The notes beneath the pieces were generated by a model. It did no database searches and was not told the DNA's origin. It saw only the letters and a list, made by a program, of their open reading frames with translations. Below are positions 54,794 through 64,000 of a stretch of DNA of 64,000 nt, piece after piece. Position numbers and translations under genes: made by a program. Source of the stretch: CAWAVN01 sp963825075 (GTDB lineage Bacteria > Planctomycetota > Planctomycetia > Planctomycetales > Planctomycetaceae). The first letter of the stretch is position 1, and each line of letters begins with the position of its first letter. The stretch spans positions 62,001 to 126,000 of the forward strand of contig CAWGRX010000017.1 of NCBI GenBank assembly GCA_963825075.1. Direction: 5' to 3'.

Positions 54794-56143
54794 GTGGGGC
54801 TACTGTTGTTGATCTGTGGTGGAAGAAATCTCGCTTTCGGACAGGATCAACCGCCGCCCGATCCGCTCCGGGACGCGGCGCTCAAACCGGAACTTCAGGA
54901 AGAGGCGAAAAAGCCCTTGCCGCGGCCCGGTAAAACGGCAGCCGGTTGGGAGGAGACTTTGGCTCCGGTATTTCAATCCATACAGAGCATCCCGGCGGAG
55001 ACGGTGGAAGAGGCGGCTTACGAATTCCGCCGGGCGCGGGTTCGGATGACCGCCGACGAGCGCAAGAAATCCCATCAGGAATTCCGCTGGTTGAGGGACT
55101 TTGATCGGTCCCCCGAACTCTACTTCGGCAAACCGGTCGCCTTGCACGGCTATTTGACCAAACTGCAACCACTGCCCGCTTCCAAAGATGCCGAAGATGC
55201 GGAGCAGGAAACCCACGGGTACGAAGGCCGGCTGAAGGTCTGGAACGATGACCGCAGCGTGTCCTTCGTAATCGCTAAGCTGCCCAAGGGTCTGCCCCGC
55301 GGAGAGAACCTGCACGAACCGGGGAGCATCATTGGCTATTTGTTTCGAGTTCGTGCGGATGCCGATTCAGAAAAGCCGGCCGAGCCGCTGGTTGTCGCAA
55401 GATGGGTCCGGTGGTACCGACCGGCTTTGGACGCCGATTCCCTCGCGAACGTCAAAGACCGCACGCTCCATATTCAGGATGAGGAATACGAACCTTACTT
55501 CCGCACGTTACTGCACGCGAAACTCGTCGATTTTAAGGCTCAACAAAAATTAGCCCGCGATTTCTGGGAGAAACGTCAAAAATCCCTCAAGCGCCCCAGG
55601 CCATTGTTTGTCGATTTGTTCAAAACAATGTTGAAGAATCCGCGAATCTACCGCGGGCAGGCCGTCACCATGACCGGCACGCTGAGAAAGCTCACCGTCT
55701 CCCAAGCCGACCCGCTTAACAGTTTCTGCATCCAAGACTTGTATGAGGGCTGGATCTTCGCAGAGGATTCGCAATCCAACCCGACGGTCGTCGTATTTAC
55801 GGAAAAGCCCGACGATTTGCCCAAAGGAGAGAAGCTGAGCGTGCCGGTCCAGGTGACGGGGTATGTCTTCAAGTTATATGGCTACGAAGCCCAGGACGGC
55901 AAACGCCGGTTGGCCCCGATGCTCCTGGCGAAGACGATGCAGAAACTCGTGATTCCCGAACCGGAACCGTTTCCGCTGGCTTGGGTCGGAGCGGGTTTCG
56001 CGGTATTGTGTTTGGGGGTTTTGTTGTTTTTCTGGTCGGCCTACCGCGGCGACAAACAGTTCCAGCAAAAACAAACCGCGATCGAGCAAGCGGGCGAACC
56101 TCCCAAGTTCGACAACCTGCCGGTGGATGAGAAGGACCAATGA
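54794..56143 (+). CDS. Secreted or membrane protein of unknown function with C-terminal helix
   Basis: I place the start at GTG 54794 (449 aa), because the sequence before it is repeat-derived; ATG 54707 or 54647 are in frame and cannot be excluded. A hydrophobic segment (GLLLLICGGRNLAFG) serves as signal. The central part has two related beta-rich units, FGKPVALHGYLTKLQPLPAS and YRGQAVTMTGTLRKLTVSQA, each followed by a conserved VVVFTEKPDDLPKGEKL or VSFVIAKLPKGLPRGENLHE, so an internal duplication. The last helix is WVGAGFAVLCLGVLLFFWSA with a short charged tail. I do not recognise a family. Confidence 0.6.
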   Translation: MGLLLLICGGRNLAFGQDQPPPDPLRDAALKPELQEEAKKPLPRPGKTAAGWEETLAPVFQSIQSIPAETVEEAAYEFRRARVRMTADERKKSHQEFRWLRDFDRSPELYFGKPVALHGYLTKLQPLPASKDAEDAEQETHGYEGRLKVWNDDRSVSFVIAKLPKGLPRGENLHEPGSIIGYLFRVRADADSEKPAEPLVVARWVRWYRPALDADSLANVKDRTLHIQDEEYEPYFRTLLHAKLVDFKAQQKLARDFWEKRQKSLKRPRPLFVDLFKTMLKNPRIYRGQAVTMTGTLRKLTVSQADPLNSFCIQDLYEGWIFAEDSQSNPTVVVFTEKPDDLPKGEKLSVPVQVTGYVFKLYGYEAQDGKRRLAPMLLAKTMQKLVIPEPEPFPLAWVGAGFAVLCLGVLLFFWSAYRGDKQFQQKQTAIEQAGEPPKFDNLPVDEKDQ

Positions 56144-56249
56144 CCAATGACCAAAACTGAACCTGTTTTACCCGACCGCTTACTCGGCTCGGCTCGCCGG
56201 ATTCGCGAAAGCTAACTGTAAACCGAAAACTTATTTGAAAGGGCACATC

Positions 56250-57197
56250 ATGGGGATCTATGAATCGAACGAAACCAGCCGGCGGGGGTTTTTGCAAGCC
56301 GGGATGTTTGGTCTGGGGCTTGGGTTGGGAGCGGCGGGTTGGAATGCGTCGTCTTCTGTCCGCGCGGCAACGGCTCCCAAGCGGCCGGAAGGCTCCCACA
56401 TGAAATTGTCGCTGGCGGCTTATTCCTTCAATCGCATGCTCCCCCGCAACGGCGATGTCGCCAATGCGAAGATGACGCTGGAAGACTTCATCGATTACTG
56501 CGCGGAACTGGACCTCGACGGCACCGAACTCACCGGCTATTACTTCCCCGCCCCGGTGACGCCGGAGTATTTGATGAGCCTCAAGCAGCGGACCTTCCGG
56601 TTGGGGCTGGACATTTCCGGCACGGCGATCGGGAACGATTTCTGTCTGCCCGAAGGCGACGCTCGCCAAAAACAATTGGCTTACGCCCGGACCTGGATCG
56701 ATCATGCCGCGTTGATGGGCGCGCCGGTGATTCGCATTTTCGCGGGCAAAGTTCCCAAGGGCGATATTGAGGAAGCCGCGATCGAACGCTGCATCGCGGG
56801 CATCAACGAATCGCTGGATTACGCAGCCCAGAAGGGCGTGTTTTTGGCGCTGGAAAACCATGGAGGGATTACCGCCACGCCCGCGCAGATGCTGAAGATC
56901 ATTAACGGCGTGAAAGATTCGCCCTGGTTCGGGGTGAATCTGGACGGCGGCAACTTCCGCACCGAAGACCCTTACCGCGATCTGGCCGAGATCGCCCCCT
57001 ATGCGATCAACGCCCAACTCAAAGCCAAGGTCAGCCGGGGCGGCAAAAGCGAGCCGGCGGACTTCGAGCGGATCATTCGGCTCCTGCGGGATGCCGACTA
57101 CCGGGGCTACATCGTGCTGGAATATGAAGAGCGCGAAGACCCCAAGACGGCGATCCCCGGCCTCATCCAAAAACTCCGCGCGCTGATCCACGGTTGA
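56250..57197 (+). CDS. Tat-exported sugar phosphate isomerase/epimerase-like TIM-barrel protein
   Basis: A 315-residue protein from ATG 56250. The N-terminus has the twin-arginine motif TSRRGFLQAGMFGLGLGLGA. The rest is an AP endonuclease 2-type barrel: LSLAAYSFNRM, DLDGTELTGYYFP, APVIRIFAGKVPKGD, FLALENHGGITATP (metal Glu), FGVNLDGGNF (Asp) and GYIVLEYEEREDPKT (Glu). Metal ligands look complete. Related enzymes interconvert sugars or act on inositol-type compounds; the periplasmic location suggests an extracellular sugar substrate. A terminator follows at 57233. Confidence 0.9.
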   Translation: MGIYESNETSRRGFLQAGMFGLGLGLGAAGWNASSSVRAATAPKRPEGSHMKLSLAAYSFNRMLPRNGDVANAKMTLEDFIDYCAELDLDGTELTGYYFPAPVTPEYLMSLKQRTFRLGLDISGTAIGNDFCLPEGDARQKQLAYARTWIDHAALMGAPVIRIFAGKVPKGDIEEAAIERCIAGINESLDYAAQKGVFLALENHGGITATPAQMLKIINGVKDSPWFGVNLDGGNFRTEDPYRDLAEIAPYAINAQLKAKVSRGGKSEPADFERIIRLLRDADYRGYIVLEYEEREDPKTAIPGLIQKLRALIHG

Positions 57198-57232
57198 TTG
57201 TCCGTGGTAAGTTGATGGCGGATGAAAATAGT

Positions 57233-57274
57233 CCCTCGGTCCCGCTCTCTCGGCGGGATCTTGAGGGATTTTTT
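57233..57274 (+). terminator. Rho-independent terminator after the TIM-barrel gene
   Basis: CCCTC plus TCCCGC pair with GCGGGA plus GAGGG, with a small internal loop, followed by six T residues (57269-57274). It lies 36 bases past the stop at 57197 and ahead of the TolC-like gene at 57528. No gene lies between. Confidence 0.7.
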
Positions 57275-57527
57275 ACGGGCCGCGGAAAAATCCAAAATTC
57301 GGAGTCTCCCGGTAACTAATGTGCGGGAAATTCCGCTCTTGCGCAAAATGCAGCTTATCCGGTTGCGAGGCTCTTGCCGATTAGCTGAAGGAGCCGATCC
57401 TTTGCGTGCCCGTTTCCGGGCGGCGTCTCGAGGGTTGGGGGGCGAGATTGTCGTGGTTGGCGATCGGGGGGATGGCGTCATCACCAGGCACCACAGACAA
57501 CCCACCTTGAAACAGGGATGTCAAAAC

Positions 57528-59813
57528 ATGAATCGAGTGCGCCTGAGGCTTCTGGGATTGCTGGCGGCTCCCGTCTTGGTCTTGCCGGGATGCGGCTACT
57601 TTCAACACAATCCGGCTCCGCCGATGTGTGAAGTCGAGTATTACCAACCGCCGGCCACGCAGGTGGAATATACCGAGCCGCTCCCGCCGGACGAGGACAT
57701 CGCCACCACGCCCGCCCCGCTGACTTTGTACGCCGACACGGCCGAGTTCCGCGACATTAGCTTGCAGGAATGCATTCAGATGGCGCTTCAAAACAACGAA
57801 GTCATGCGGGATCTGGGGGGCGTCTTGCTGCGCACGCCGGCGTCGGTCCAAACGGTTTACACGCCGGCCGTTCAAGAATCCGAGCCGCGGCTGGGTTTGG
57901 GTCTCGTCGGACCGGAAGCCGCGTTGAGCGCCTTTGATACCTCGCTTGCGGCCAATGCGTTCGCGCAGCGCGTCGAGCGGGGCGACAACAACAGCACGCT
58001 GATCAACACCTTCCCCGGCCCCAGTTCGTTCAAGCAGGACCTGGGGACGTTTCAGGCGGAACTTTCGAAGATCTCGGCCGTGGGCACCCGGTTCGCTGCG
58101 CGGAACCTCACTCAATACGATTCCAACAACGCGACGCTGAATACGTTCGGGAGTTCGTGGGCAGTGCAGTACGAAGTGGAAGCCCGTCATCCGCTCTTGC
58201 AAGGCGGGGGGATCGATTTCAACCGCATCGCCGGGCCGCAGGCGGTGCCGGGGATTTATACCGGGGTTCTGTTGGGGCGGATCAACACGGACATCGCCTT
58301 GGCGGATTTTGAAGTCGCCGTGCGGAACCTGGTCAACGACGTGGAGAACGCCTATCTCGATTTGTACTTCGCCTACCGCGATTTGGACGCGAAAATTTCC
58401 GCCCGCGACGCGGCGCTCGAAACCTGGCGGAATGTCAACGCCTTGTTTGAAACCGACCGCAAAGGCGGCGAAGCCTTCCGCGAAGCCCAGGCCCGCGAGC
58501 AGTATTTCCGCTTCCAGGAAGAAGTGCAAAACTCCCTGCAAGGCCGGCTGTTTGAAGGCACGCGGGGCAACAACGGCAGCACGGGCGGCACGTTCCGGGC
58601 GACCGGCGGCGTGCAAGTGGCCGAGCGGCGATTGCGGCTTTTGATCGGGATGCCGATCAACAACAGTTCGCTGTTGCGCCCCAGGGAAGAACCGGAAATG
58701 GCCGAGGTCATTTTCGATTGGAGCGAAGTCCTCGGGGAAGCTCTGACCCGCCGGGTGGAGTTGCGGCGGCAGAAATGGAACGTCAAGAGCCGGCAGTTGG
58801 AACTCAAGGCAGCGAGGAACTTTCTGTTGCCCCGGCTCGACCTGGTGGGCAAATACAACTGGAACGGTTTCGGCCGGGATTTGTTCCATCAACACAACCT
58901 GGCAGCCGCCACGCGGGGCGTGACGAATCCGACGCAAAACCTCCTCTCGCGATACACAAACGCCCAGTTTAACAACGCCTACGACAATCTATTCAGCGGC
59001 AATTTCCAGGGTTGGTCTGTCGGGGCCGAGTTGTCCATGCCGATCGGCTTCCGCCGCGGTCATGCGGGCGTCGCCAATGCGGAATTTCGATTGGCCCGCG
59101 ACGTGGCCTTGCTGCGGGAACAGGAGCGGGAAGTCGTGCACGATCTGAGCAATGCCATCGCCGACGTGAAGCGGGCGTATGCCGTCGTAGAAACGAACTA
59201 CAACCGCCGGTTGGCCGCCAAGCAGCAACTGGTCGCGGTCGAAGCCGCCTATGAAGCCGACCAGGCCGGGGCGGAACTGGATGAAGTGCTCGACGCCCAG
59301 CGGCGGCTGGCGGATGCGGAATCCAATTACTACCGTTCGCTGGTCGAGTATGCCTCTGCGATCAAAAACGTGCATTTCGAGAAGGGGTCGCTGCTGGATT
59401 ACAACGGCATCTATCTGGAAGAAGGCCCGTGGCCGATCAAAGCCTACGAAGACGCCGCCAAGCGGCGCGAGTTGGAACTCCGCCCGTGGCAGTTCTTCGG
59501 ACCGCTCGAAGGCGGGCGGGTCATCAGCAACGGACCGGTGCCTCAGTTGACCCTGCCGCAACCGGGCATGGAACCGCCCCTTGAAGAACCGGCCTATCCG
59601 CCGCCGCCCGCCAACACGGAATCGGGTACGGGGGGCAGCACTCAATTGACGCCCAACTCCAACGGCACAACGGATCCCGGTTTCCCACCCTTAAGCACAG
59701 CCAGCGCGGACTCGCAGAGGGACTTCGTCAAACCGGCCCAGCAATCCCAAGTGCCGGCTGCGACGAATTCCGATCCCGGAACGTTTGAACTCCTCCCGGC
59801 ACCGTCTAACTGA
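57528..59813 (+). CDS. TolC-family outer-membrane efflux lipoprotein
   Basis: A 761-residue protein from ATG 57528 (AGGGA upstream). The lipobox is LLAAPVLVLPGC with the lipidated Cys near residue 22. The OMF pattern appears twice: SLQECIQMALQNNEVMRDLG and ALETWRNVNALFETDRKGGE in the first half, then LGEALTRRVELRRQKWNVKS and VEAAYEADQAGAELDEVLDA (the tip-helix motif) in the second. It forms one chain of the trimeric channel used with an inner-membrane pump. It is longer than typical TolC (about 450-500) owing to an extended N-terminus and a Pro-rich C-terminal tail. No pump genes adjoin. Confidence 0.85.
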   Translation: MNRVRLRLLGLLAAPVLVLPGCGYFQHNPAPPMCEVEYYQPPATQVEYTEPLPPDEDIATTPAPLTLYADTAEFRDISLQECIQMALQNNEVMRDLGGVLLRTPASVQTVYTPAVQESEPRLGLGLVGPEAALSAFDTSLAANAFAQRVERGDNNSTLINTFPGPSSFKQDLGTFQAELSKISAVGTRFAARNLTQYDSNNATLNTFGSSWAVQYEVEARHPLLQGGGIDFNRIAGPQAVPGIYTGVLLGRINTDIALADFEVAVRNLVNDVENAYLDLYFAYRDLDAKISARDAALETWRNVNALFETDRKGGEAFREAQAREQYFRFQEEVQNSLQGRLFEGTRGNNGSTGGTFRATGGVQVAERRLRLLIGMPINNSSLLRPREEPEMAEVIFDWSEVLGEALTRRVELRRQKWNVKSRQLELKAARNFLLPRLDLVGKYNWNGFGRDLFHQHNLAAATRGVTNPTQNLLSRYTNAQFNNAYDNLFSGNFQGWSVGAELSMPIGFRRGHAGVANAEFRLARDVALLREQEREVVHDLSNAIADVKRAYAVVETNYNRRLAAKQQLVAVEAAYEADQAGAELDEVLDAQRRLADAESNYYRSLVEYASAIKNVHFEKGSLLDYNGIYLEEGPWPIKAYEDAAKRRELELRPWQFFGPLEGGRVISNGPVPQLTLPQPGMEPPLEEPAYPPPPANTESGTGGSTQLTPNSNGTTDPGFPPLSTASADSQRDFVKPAQQSQVPAATNSDPGTFELLPAPSN

Positions 59814-59863
59814 CGCGGAACACGGCAACCCGCGGCAAACGAGACGTGCCGAGACGAACGAAA

Positions 59864-59892
59864 CCCCGGCCACCAAGTGGCCGGGGTTTTTT
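59864..59892 (+). terminator. Strong rho-independent terminator
   Basis: CCCCGGCCAC (59864-59873) pairs perfectly with GTGGCCGGGG (59877-59886) over a CAA loop, then six T residues. It is 50 bases after the TolC-like gene. Confidence 0.9.
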
Positions 59893-60075
59893 GTTGCCAG
59901 CTGCGCGTGTCGGGTGAAGTGGCCGCACGACGATGCGCGCCGAACGAGCGTCCGATCGTTTGCACTCATCGAGAGATGGCCGTGAGATCTGTTTCGGGAC
60001 CAGTTACAATGGAAGGTATGCGGAGATTTCCCTTTCCGTTGGTGCGGGCGTTTCCTGAACCGATCACCGGGGGTG

Positions 60076-63000
60076 ATGAAAGTGGACTCTGTCGTTTTAG
60101 TCGATTTATCAGATCAAGCGCCGGACTTTCGCCGGTTGGCGGTTCAACCCGGCTTGGGATTGCTCGACCGCGGTGGTGCGCACGCGGCCATACTGCGGAA
60201 ATGGCTCGGTTCCTACCTGGCCGAACCGGTTTGGGATGGAAACATCGTCAAATACGAACTACGAACCGATGCGGGCGAAAGGCTTGTTCCCCAAAAGATC
60301 GAGCCTCTCAGCGCGGCGGATTGCAAAGGCGGGTTTCGGGCCGAATTGGACATTCTTCAGCAAAAACTGGAAGCGGCCCCCGCCCGCACCGGAACCGAGC
60401 GGGCACTCAGACACGTGATGCTGGATCGGCTGAAAAAACTTAATACCGAACCGCAAACCACCGCCGCGGCGGGCGTGTTTTGCAAATATCTGGATTCCAC
60501 CGGCGTCTGGCGGCTGGCTTGGCTGTGGGGTTATGAACGAAAATCGTCCCAACCGGGCCGAGCCGCGATTTGCCGAAAACCCGATTGCCGAACGCTGGCG
60601 ATTCTCAGCGACGATCAGCGAAACTGCCCGCGGTGCGGGACGAAATTGCGAGCCCCGCGTACGCCGGTTCCACTCTTGGCGGCTATGTTGCTGTTGGCAT
60701 TGTTGGCGGGCGGGGCGGGATTTTGGTGGACCCGACCACCGGAGTTGGTGACGCTCGGTGGCCGGGTCGTTACAGCCCAAGGAGAAAAACCCATCGCCGG
60801 GGCCTGGATCCATCTGACGGGAACCGAAACCCAAATCCAAACGGATGCCGAAGGCCGGTTTCACTTCGAGAAACTCCATCCGGAATCCGCTAAATTGGAA
60901 ATCACCGCGGCGGGATTTCTCGGCGAAAAACTCACAGCGGACCTTTCGCAAACCGGCGAGCGAACGCTAAAAATCCCTTTGCGGGGATCAGGGGTGCTTC
61001 GGGGACAAGTGCTCGATCAACTGCATCAGACTCCCGTTGCCGAAGCGCTCGTTTCCCTTCCGCAATGGGGGATTTCCACGCAAACGAATAACGATGGAGC
61101 CTTTCAAATCCCGGACGTGCCCGGTGGTTCCGTGCGGATCGAAATCTCGGCCGAGGGTTTTCAGACGGAAACTCTTCAAAAGCAAATCGCCGCGAAGTCG
61201 CAGGTGCTTAAGTTCGAGTTGGCCGGCAACGGCAAGTTGGCTGGGACGGTGATTGATGCGTTGACGCTCGGGCCGGTTTCCCAGGCGGCGGTTTTTTTGC
61301 TGGGAACTCCGCTCACCACGAAGACCGATGCCGAGGGCCGATTTGAAATCGGGGGGCTTTCCCACGGAGAGGCCGCGATCGCGGTGCAGGCCGAAGGCTA
61401 TCTGGCGGAGCACATGGATCGGCAGTTGGAGGGTGCGGAAATCATTCCGATCCGCGTGGGCTTGTACGGGGCGGGAACGCTCACCGGCCGGTTGACGGCC
61501 CAAGCCGACGGCAAGCCGCTGGCGAATGCCAAAGTCGTCTTGTCGGATCTGAACCTTTCCAGTGCCACCAACGAGCGGGGGGAGTTCGGGTTTCAAAAAA
61601 TCCCGCCAGGCGAACATGCCCTGCGAACGATAATGCCGGGCTTTGCGGAATCCGAAATCAAAGTGCACGCTCAAGATGACGCAGAGATTCTGGAGATTGC
61701 CCTTCTCGGCAATGCCTTGCTCAAGGGCATCGTCACCGATGCGGTGCAAAAGAAGCCGCTGCCCGGGGTGGACGTGCGAATCGCCGGAACGGATCTCACC
61801 GCCAAGACCGGCGAGGATGGCACGTTCGCTCTCGCCAAAATTCCCGCCGGGAAGCGGGCGGTGCAAGTCATCGGACGCGGTTATCGACAAGTCGAGCTTC
61901 CCCAAGCGTTTGAACCCGGCCGGGAACAGACAATTCAGGTCGAACTCAAAAGCGGCACGATTTTATCGGGGAAAGTGCAAGATGCGATCACGAAAACGCC
62001 GATTCCCGATGTCAAAGTGGAACTCGCCGGGACGATGCAATCCGCCAAGACGGATGCGGAAGGCCGGTTCCGTTTTGAAGACATCCCCGCCGGCCTTTTG
62101 CATTTGAAGGTGGTCGCGAACGGGTATCCAGACGGCGAGCAGGATGCAGAATTGAAGACAGGCGAAGAATCCGTGGTGGAAATCGGGCTGACAGGCGACG
62201 CGGTGCTCACAGGCACGGTGGTGGCAAGCGAAGCGGAAAAGCCGCTCAAGGATGTCGAAGTCCGAATCGCAGGCAGTTCGCGAAAGACGAACACGAATGA
62301 CAAAGGCGAGTTTCGCTTGGAGAATCTGCCCGCCGGTCAAACGGAGCTGAAAGCCCAATTGCAGGGGTTTCAGCCGGCGGCGATTTCGCGGACGTTGCAG
62401 CCCGGCGAAGAAACCCGCGCGGACATCGCCCTCAGCGGGGCGGGGGTGTTGATCGGTTCGGTCTTCTCTGAGGTCGGCGATCCGTTGCCCGCGGCAGGGA
62501 TTCTCGTGGTAGGCACTAAGGGGAAGACATCCCCAAACGAGGCGGGCGAGTTTCGCCTGGAGGGATTAACGCCCGGTGAGGCCGACGTTTCCATCTCGGC
62601 GAAGGGCTTTCATCCCGAACACAAAAAGGCCCAGGTCGCCGCGGAAAAACCCATCTCCCTGGGCGAGATCAATCTCAAACCACTCAAAATCAACCCCGTA
62701 GAACTGGCGAAAGACTTCGAGATTCCCGCTCCCCAGGGGGTGATTGTCACCGCAGGAACGGCAGCGGTGCAGCCGGCGGCGATCATCCCCCGCGACGACT
62801 TCCGCACCCGGCTCCAACGCGTCCACGCCAAGACCGGTGATGTGCAGGTTTCCTTGCTGTGGGACAATATCAACGACATCGACCTCCACGTTCAGGCGCC
62901 CTCAGGGGAAGTGATTTATTTTGGTCATCGCAACTCGCGATGCGGCGGGGAGCTGGATGTCGATATGAACGCCGGCTTCCAAACGTCCGACGAACCGGTC

Positions 63001-63963
63001 GAAAACATCTATTGGCCCTTGGGCACCGCCCCGCGCGGGAAATACCGCGTGCTGGTCCATCACTTCGCCAATCACGGAGCGGCCGACCCCACGGAGTTTC
63101 GCGTCGCGGTGAAAAACGGAAGGGAAGTGAAATACTACACGGGCAAAATCAATCCCAACGACAAGGTGCTCGTCTGCGAGTTTGAACGACTCACCGGCCC
63201 CGAAGCCGTTCCGATTACCGGCGTCGCACCCGATGCGCCCGTCATCGCCGTCGCGGATTCCCATTCGCGATCGGCAGTTCCAATGGTTGGAGCGGAAGAC
63301 GGCGAGGATGCGGACAATCCCAAAACACCTCCGGTTTACAACCGCACCGCCGAGGAAGCGGCGGCGGAACGGTTGCGATTGGCGCGGAGTTTAATCGAGC
63401 GCAACAAGACCGAAGCCGCCCAGCGTTGGCTGGATGACATTATCCAGCGGTATCCCCAAACCCGCTCGGCCAAACGATGTCATGAATTGTTGGATCAACT
63501 CTCCGAGGGAGCCACCGTGGACACGCGGGTCGGGGACACGATTTATCTGGCCGATTTGACCCCCGTGGAAAAAAACGTGGCCGGGGAGTTGGAACCGCGG
63601 GGGATCTCGATCGGAGGAGAGCCGAAAAAACATTCCCTGTGGACCCGCACCAGCGTGCCGCATCCGCCCGCTACCGTGGAGTATGCCCTCGGCCAACGAT
63701 ACGTTCGGCTTTCGGGGGCCGTGGGCATCGAGGACAGCGGAAAAGCCGACCGCACGCGGGTTTCGACGTTGTTCCAAATCGTGGGGGACGGCAAAGTGCT
63801 TTGGACCTCGGAGACGATCCGCAACCCCGGCAAAAGCCAAAAATTTGCGGTGGATGTCTCGGGGGTGAATCATCTGAAAATCCTAACCGACAGCAACAAT
63901 CTCCCCAGCCATTATCCGGTCTGGATCGATCCCTCGCTCGTAGAACAAAGCGGTGCCGACTAG
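60076..63963 (+). CDS. Membrane-anchored protein with zinc ribbon, eight carboxypeptidase-regulatory-like repeats, DUF2135-like and NPCBM domains
   Basis: A 1295-residue protein starting at ATG 60076 after GGGGGTG. The cytoplasmic N-terminus has a zinc ribbon (Cys 166, 171, 184, 187, in ICRKPDC and NCPRCG) and then a membrane helix (LLAAMLLLALLAGGAGFWW, about 198-218). Eight units of about 80 residues follow (for example LTGTVVASEAEKPLKDVEVR and KTNTNDKGEFRLENLPAGQT), the CarboxypepD-regulatory-like fold. Next comes a DUF2135-like module (NDIDLHVQAPSGEVIYFGHR, GKYRVLVHHFANHG), a TPR-like helical pair, and a final NPCBM-type carbohydrate-binding domain (RYVRLSGAVGIEDSGKADRT). A cell-surface or periplasmic role in glycan binding is likely. 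Confidence 0.8.
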   Translation: MKVDSVVLVDLSDQAPDFRRLAVQPGLGLLDRGGAHAAILRKWLGSYLAEPVWDGNIVKYELRTDAGERLVPQKIEPLSAADCKGGFRAELDILQQKLEAAPARTGTERALRHVMLDRLKKLNTEPQTTAAAGVFCKYLDSTGVWRLAWLWGYERKSSQPGRAAICRKPDCRTLAILSDDQRNCPRCGTKLRAPRTPVPLLAAMLLLALLAGGAGFWWTRPPELVTLGGRVVTAQGEKPIAGAWIHLTGTETQIQTDAEGRFHFEKLHPESAKLEITAAGFLGEKLTADLSQTGERTLKIPLRGSGVLRGQVLDQLHQTPVAEALVSLPQWGISTQTNNDGAFQIPDVPGGSVRIEISAEGFQTETLQKQIAAKSQVLKFELAGNGKLAGTVIDALTLGPVSQAAVFLLGTPLTTKTDAEGRFEIGGLSHGEAAIAVQAEGYLAEHMDRQLEGAEIIPIRVGLYGAGTLTGRLTAQADGKPLANAKVVLSDLNLSSATNERGEFGFQKIPPGEHALRTIMPGFAESEIKVHAQDDAEILEIALLGNALLKGIVTDAVQKKPLPGVDVRIAGTDLTAKTGEDGTFALAKIPAGKRAVQVIGRGYRQVELPQAFEPGREQTIQVELKSGTILSGKVQDAITKTPIPDVKVELAGTMQSAKTDAEGRFRFEDIPAGLLHLKVVANGYPDGEQDAELKTGEESVVEIGLTGDAVLTGTVVASEAEKPLKDVEVRIAGSSRKTNTNDKGEFRLENLPAGQTELKAQLQGFQPAAISRTLQPGEETRADIALSGAGVLIGSVFSEVGDPLPAAGILVVGTKGKTSPNEAGEFRLEGLTPGEADVSISAKGFHPEHKKAQVAAEKPISLGEINLKPLKINPVELAKDFEIPAPQGVIVTAGTAAVQPAAIIPRDDFRTRLQRVHAKTGDVQVSLLWDNINDIDLHVQAPSGEVIYFGHRNSRCGGELDVDMNAGFQTSDEPVENIYWPLGTAPRGKYRVLVHHFANHGAADPTEFRVAVKNGREVKYYTGKINPNDKVLVCEFERLTGPEAVPITGVAPDAPVIAVADSHSRSAVPMVGAEDGEDADNPKTPPVYNRTAEEAAAERLRLARSLIERNKTEAAQRWLDDIIQRYPQTRSAKRCHELLDQLSEGATVDTRVGDTIYLADLTPVEKNVAGELEPRGISIGGEPKKHSLWTRTSVPHPPATVEYALGQRYVRLSGAVGIEDSGKADRTRVSTLFQIVGDGKVLWTSETIRNPGKSQKFAVDVSGVNHLKILTDSNNLPSHYPVWIDPSLVEQSGAD

Positions 63964-64000
63964 CCCGGATCATTCATAGGAAAACAGCGTTTTTACACAA

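Noticed and set aside
1..64000. tRNA genes, CRISPR arrays, a replication origin
   Set aside because: No regular direct-repeat/spacer array and no T-loop type GGTTCGAAT in a cloverleaf context was found; isolated partial matches did not fold.

Overview
The window looks like a moderately GC-rich chromosomal segment from a planctomycete (Planctomycetota). The evidence is gene content: a DUF1501 protein with a Tat signal, a PA14/multihaem cytochrome/beta-propeller protein, an FG-GAP/VCBS protein, Gfo/Idh/MocA, PIG-L and SMP-30 enzymes, a Tat-exported TIM-barrel isomerase, and transposase families common in the phylum. CMP-Kdo synthesis (pyrG, kdsB), a TolC-type lipoprotein and a LolD-type ATPase point to a Gram-negative envelope. 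Genus cannot be decided from the sequence. I saw no tRNA, rRNA, CRISPR array or replication origin.

Layout. 1-9.4 kb: HEAT-repeat protein (runs off the left edge), inorganic pyrophosphatase, EF-hand protein, MoxR ATPase, a Pycsar-effector-like membrane protein without a cyclase beside it, an unknown protein, a Gfo/Idh/MocA oxidoreductase and a sugar kinase. 9.4-15.8 kb: an unrecognised 521-aa protein that may belong to a multicopy family, PIG-L deacetylase, FG-GAP protein, DUF1501 protein, STAS-like protein. 16-20.8 kb: a probable catabolic cluster (mandelate racemase/enolase-type enzyme, creatininase-family amidohydrolase, Na+/solute symporter) with a GxxExxY gene between two inverted repeats. 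20.9-33.8 kb: two glycosyltransferases, a 1402-aa five-haem protein, a run of small envelope proteins (coiled coil, DUF1295, CvpA) and a hybrid c-di-GMP protein. 33.8-41.1 kb: a pile of nested and recombined insertion sequences (IS1380, IS1634, ISAzo13, ISKra4 and IS4 types). 41.1-64 kb: LolD-like ATPase, a coupled DUF3311/symporter/thioesterase set, MFS transporter, SMP-30 lactonase, pyrG-kdsB, a lipoprotein, a long coiled-coil protein, thioredoxin, TIM-barrel isomerase, TolC-like lipoprotein and a 1295-aa membrane-anchored multidomain protein.

Two themes run through the window. First, at least five non-mobile genes carry single-base frame breaks, and one apparent gene fusion can be undone by removing one T from a T6 run. 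This pattern fits consensus sequence errors better than real decay, though both remain possible. Second, many intergenic gaps are filled with degenerate inverted repeats of a few families (CCACGGAT/ACACGGAT, CGAAATCCGAAA, GGAACGCGCTAGCG, GGCCACAAAGGCCACA), some enclosing genes.
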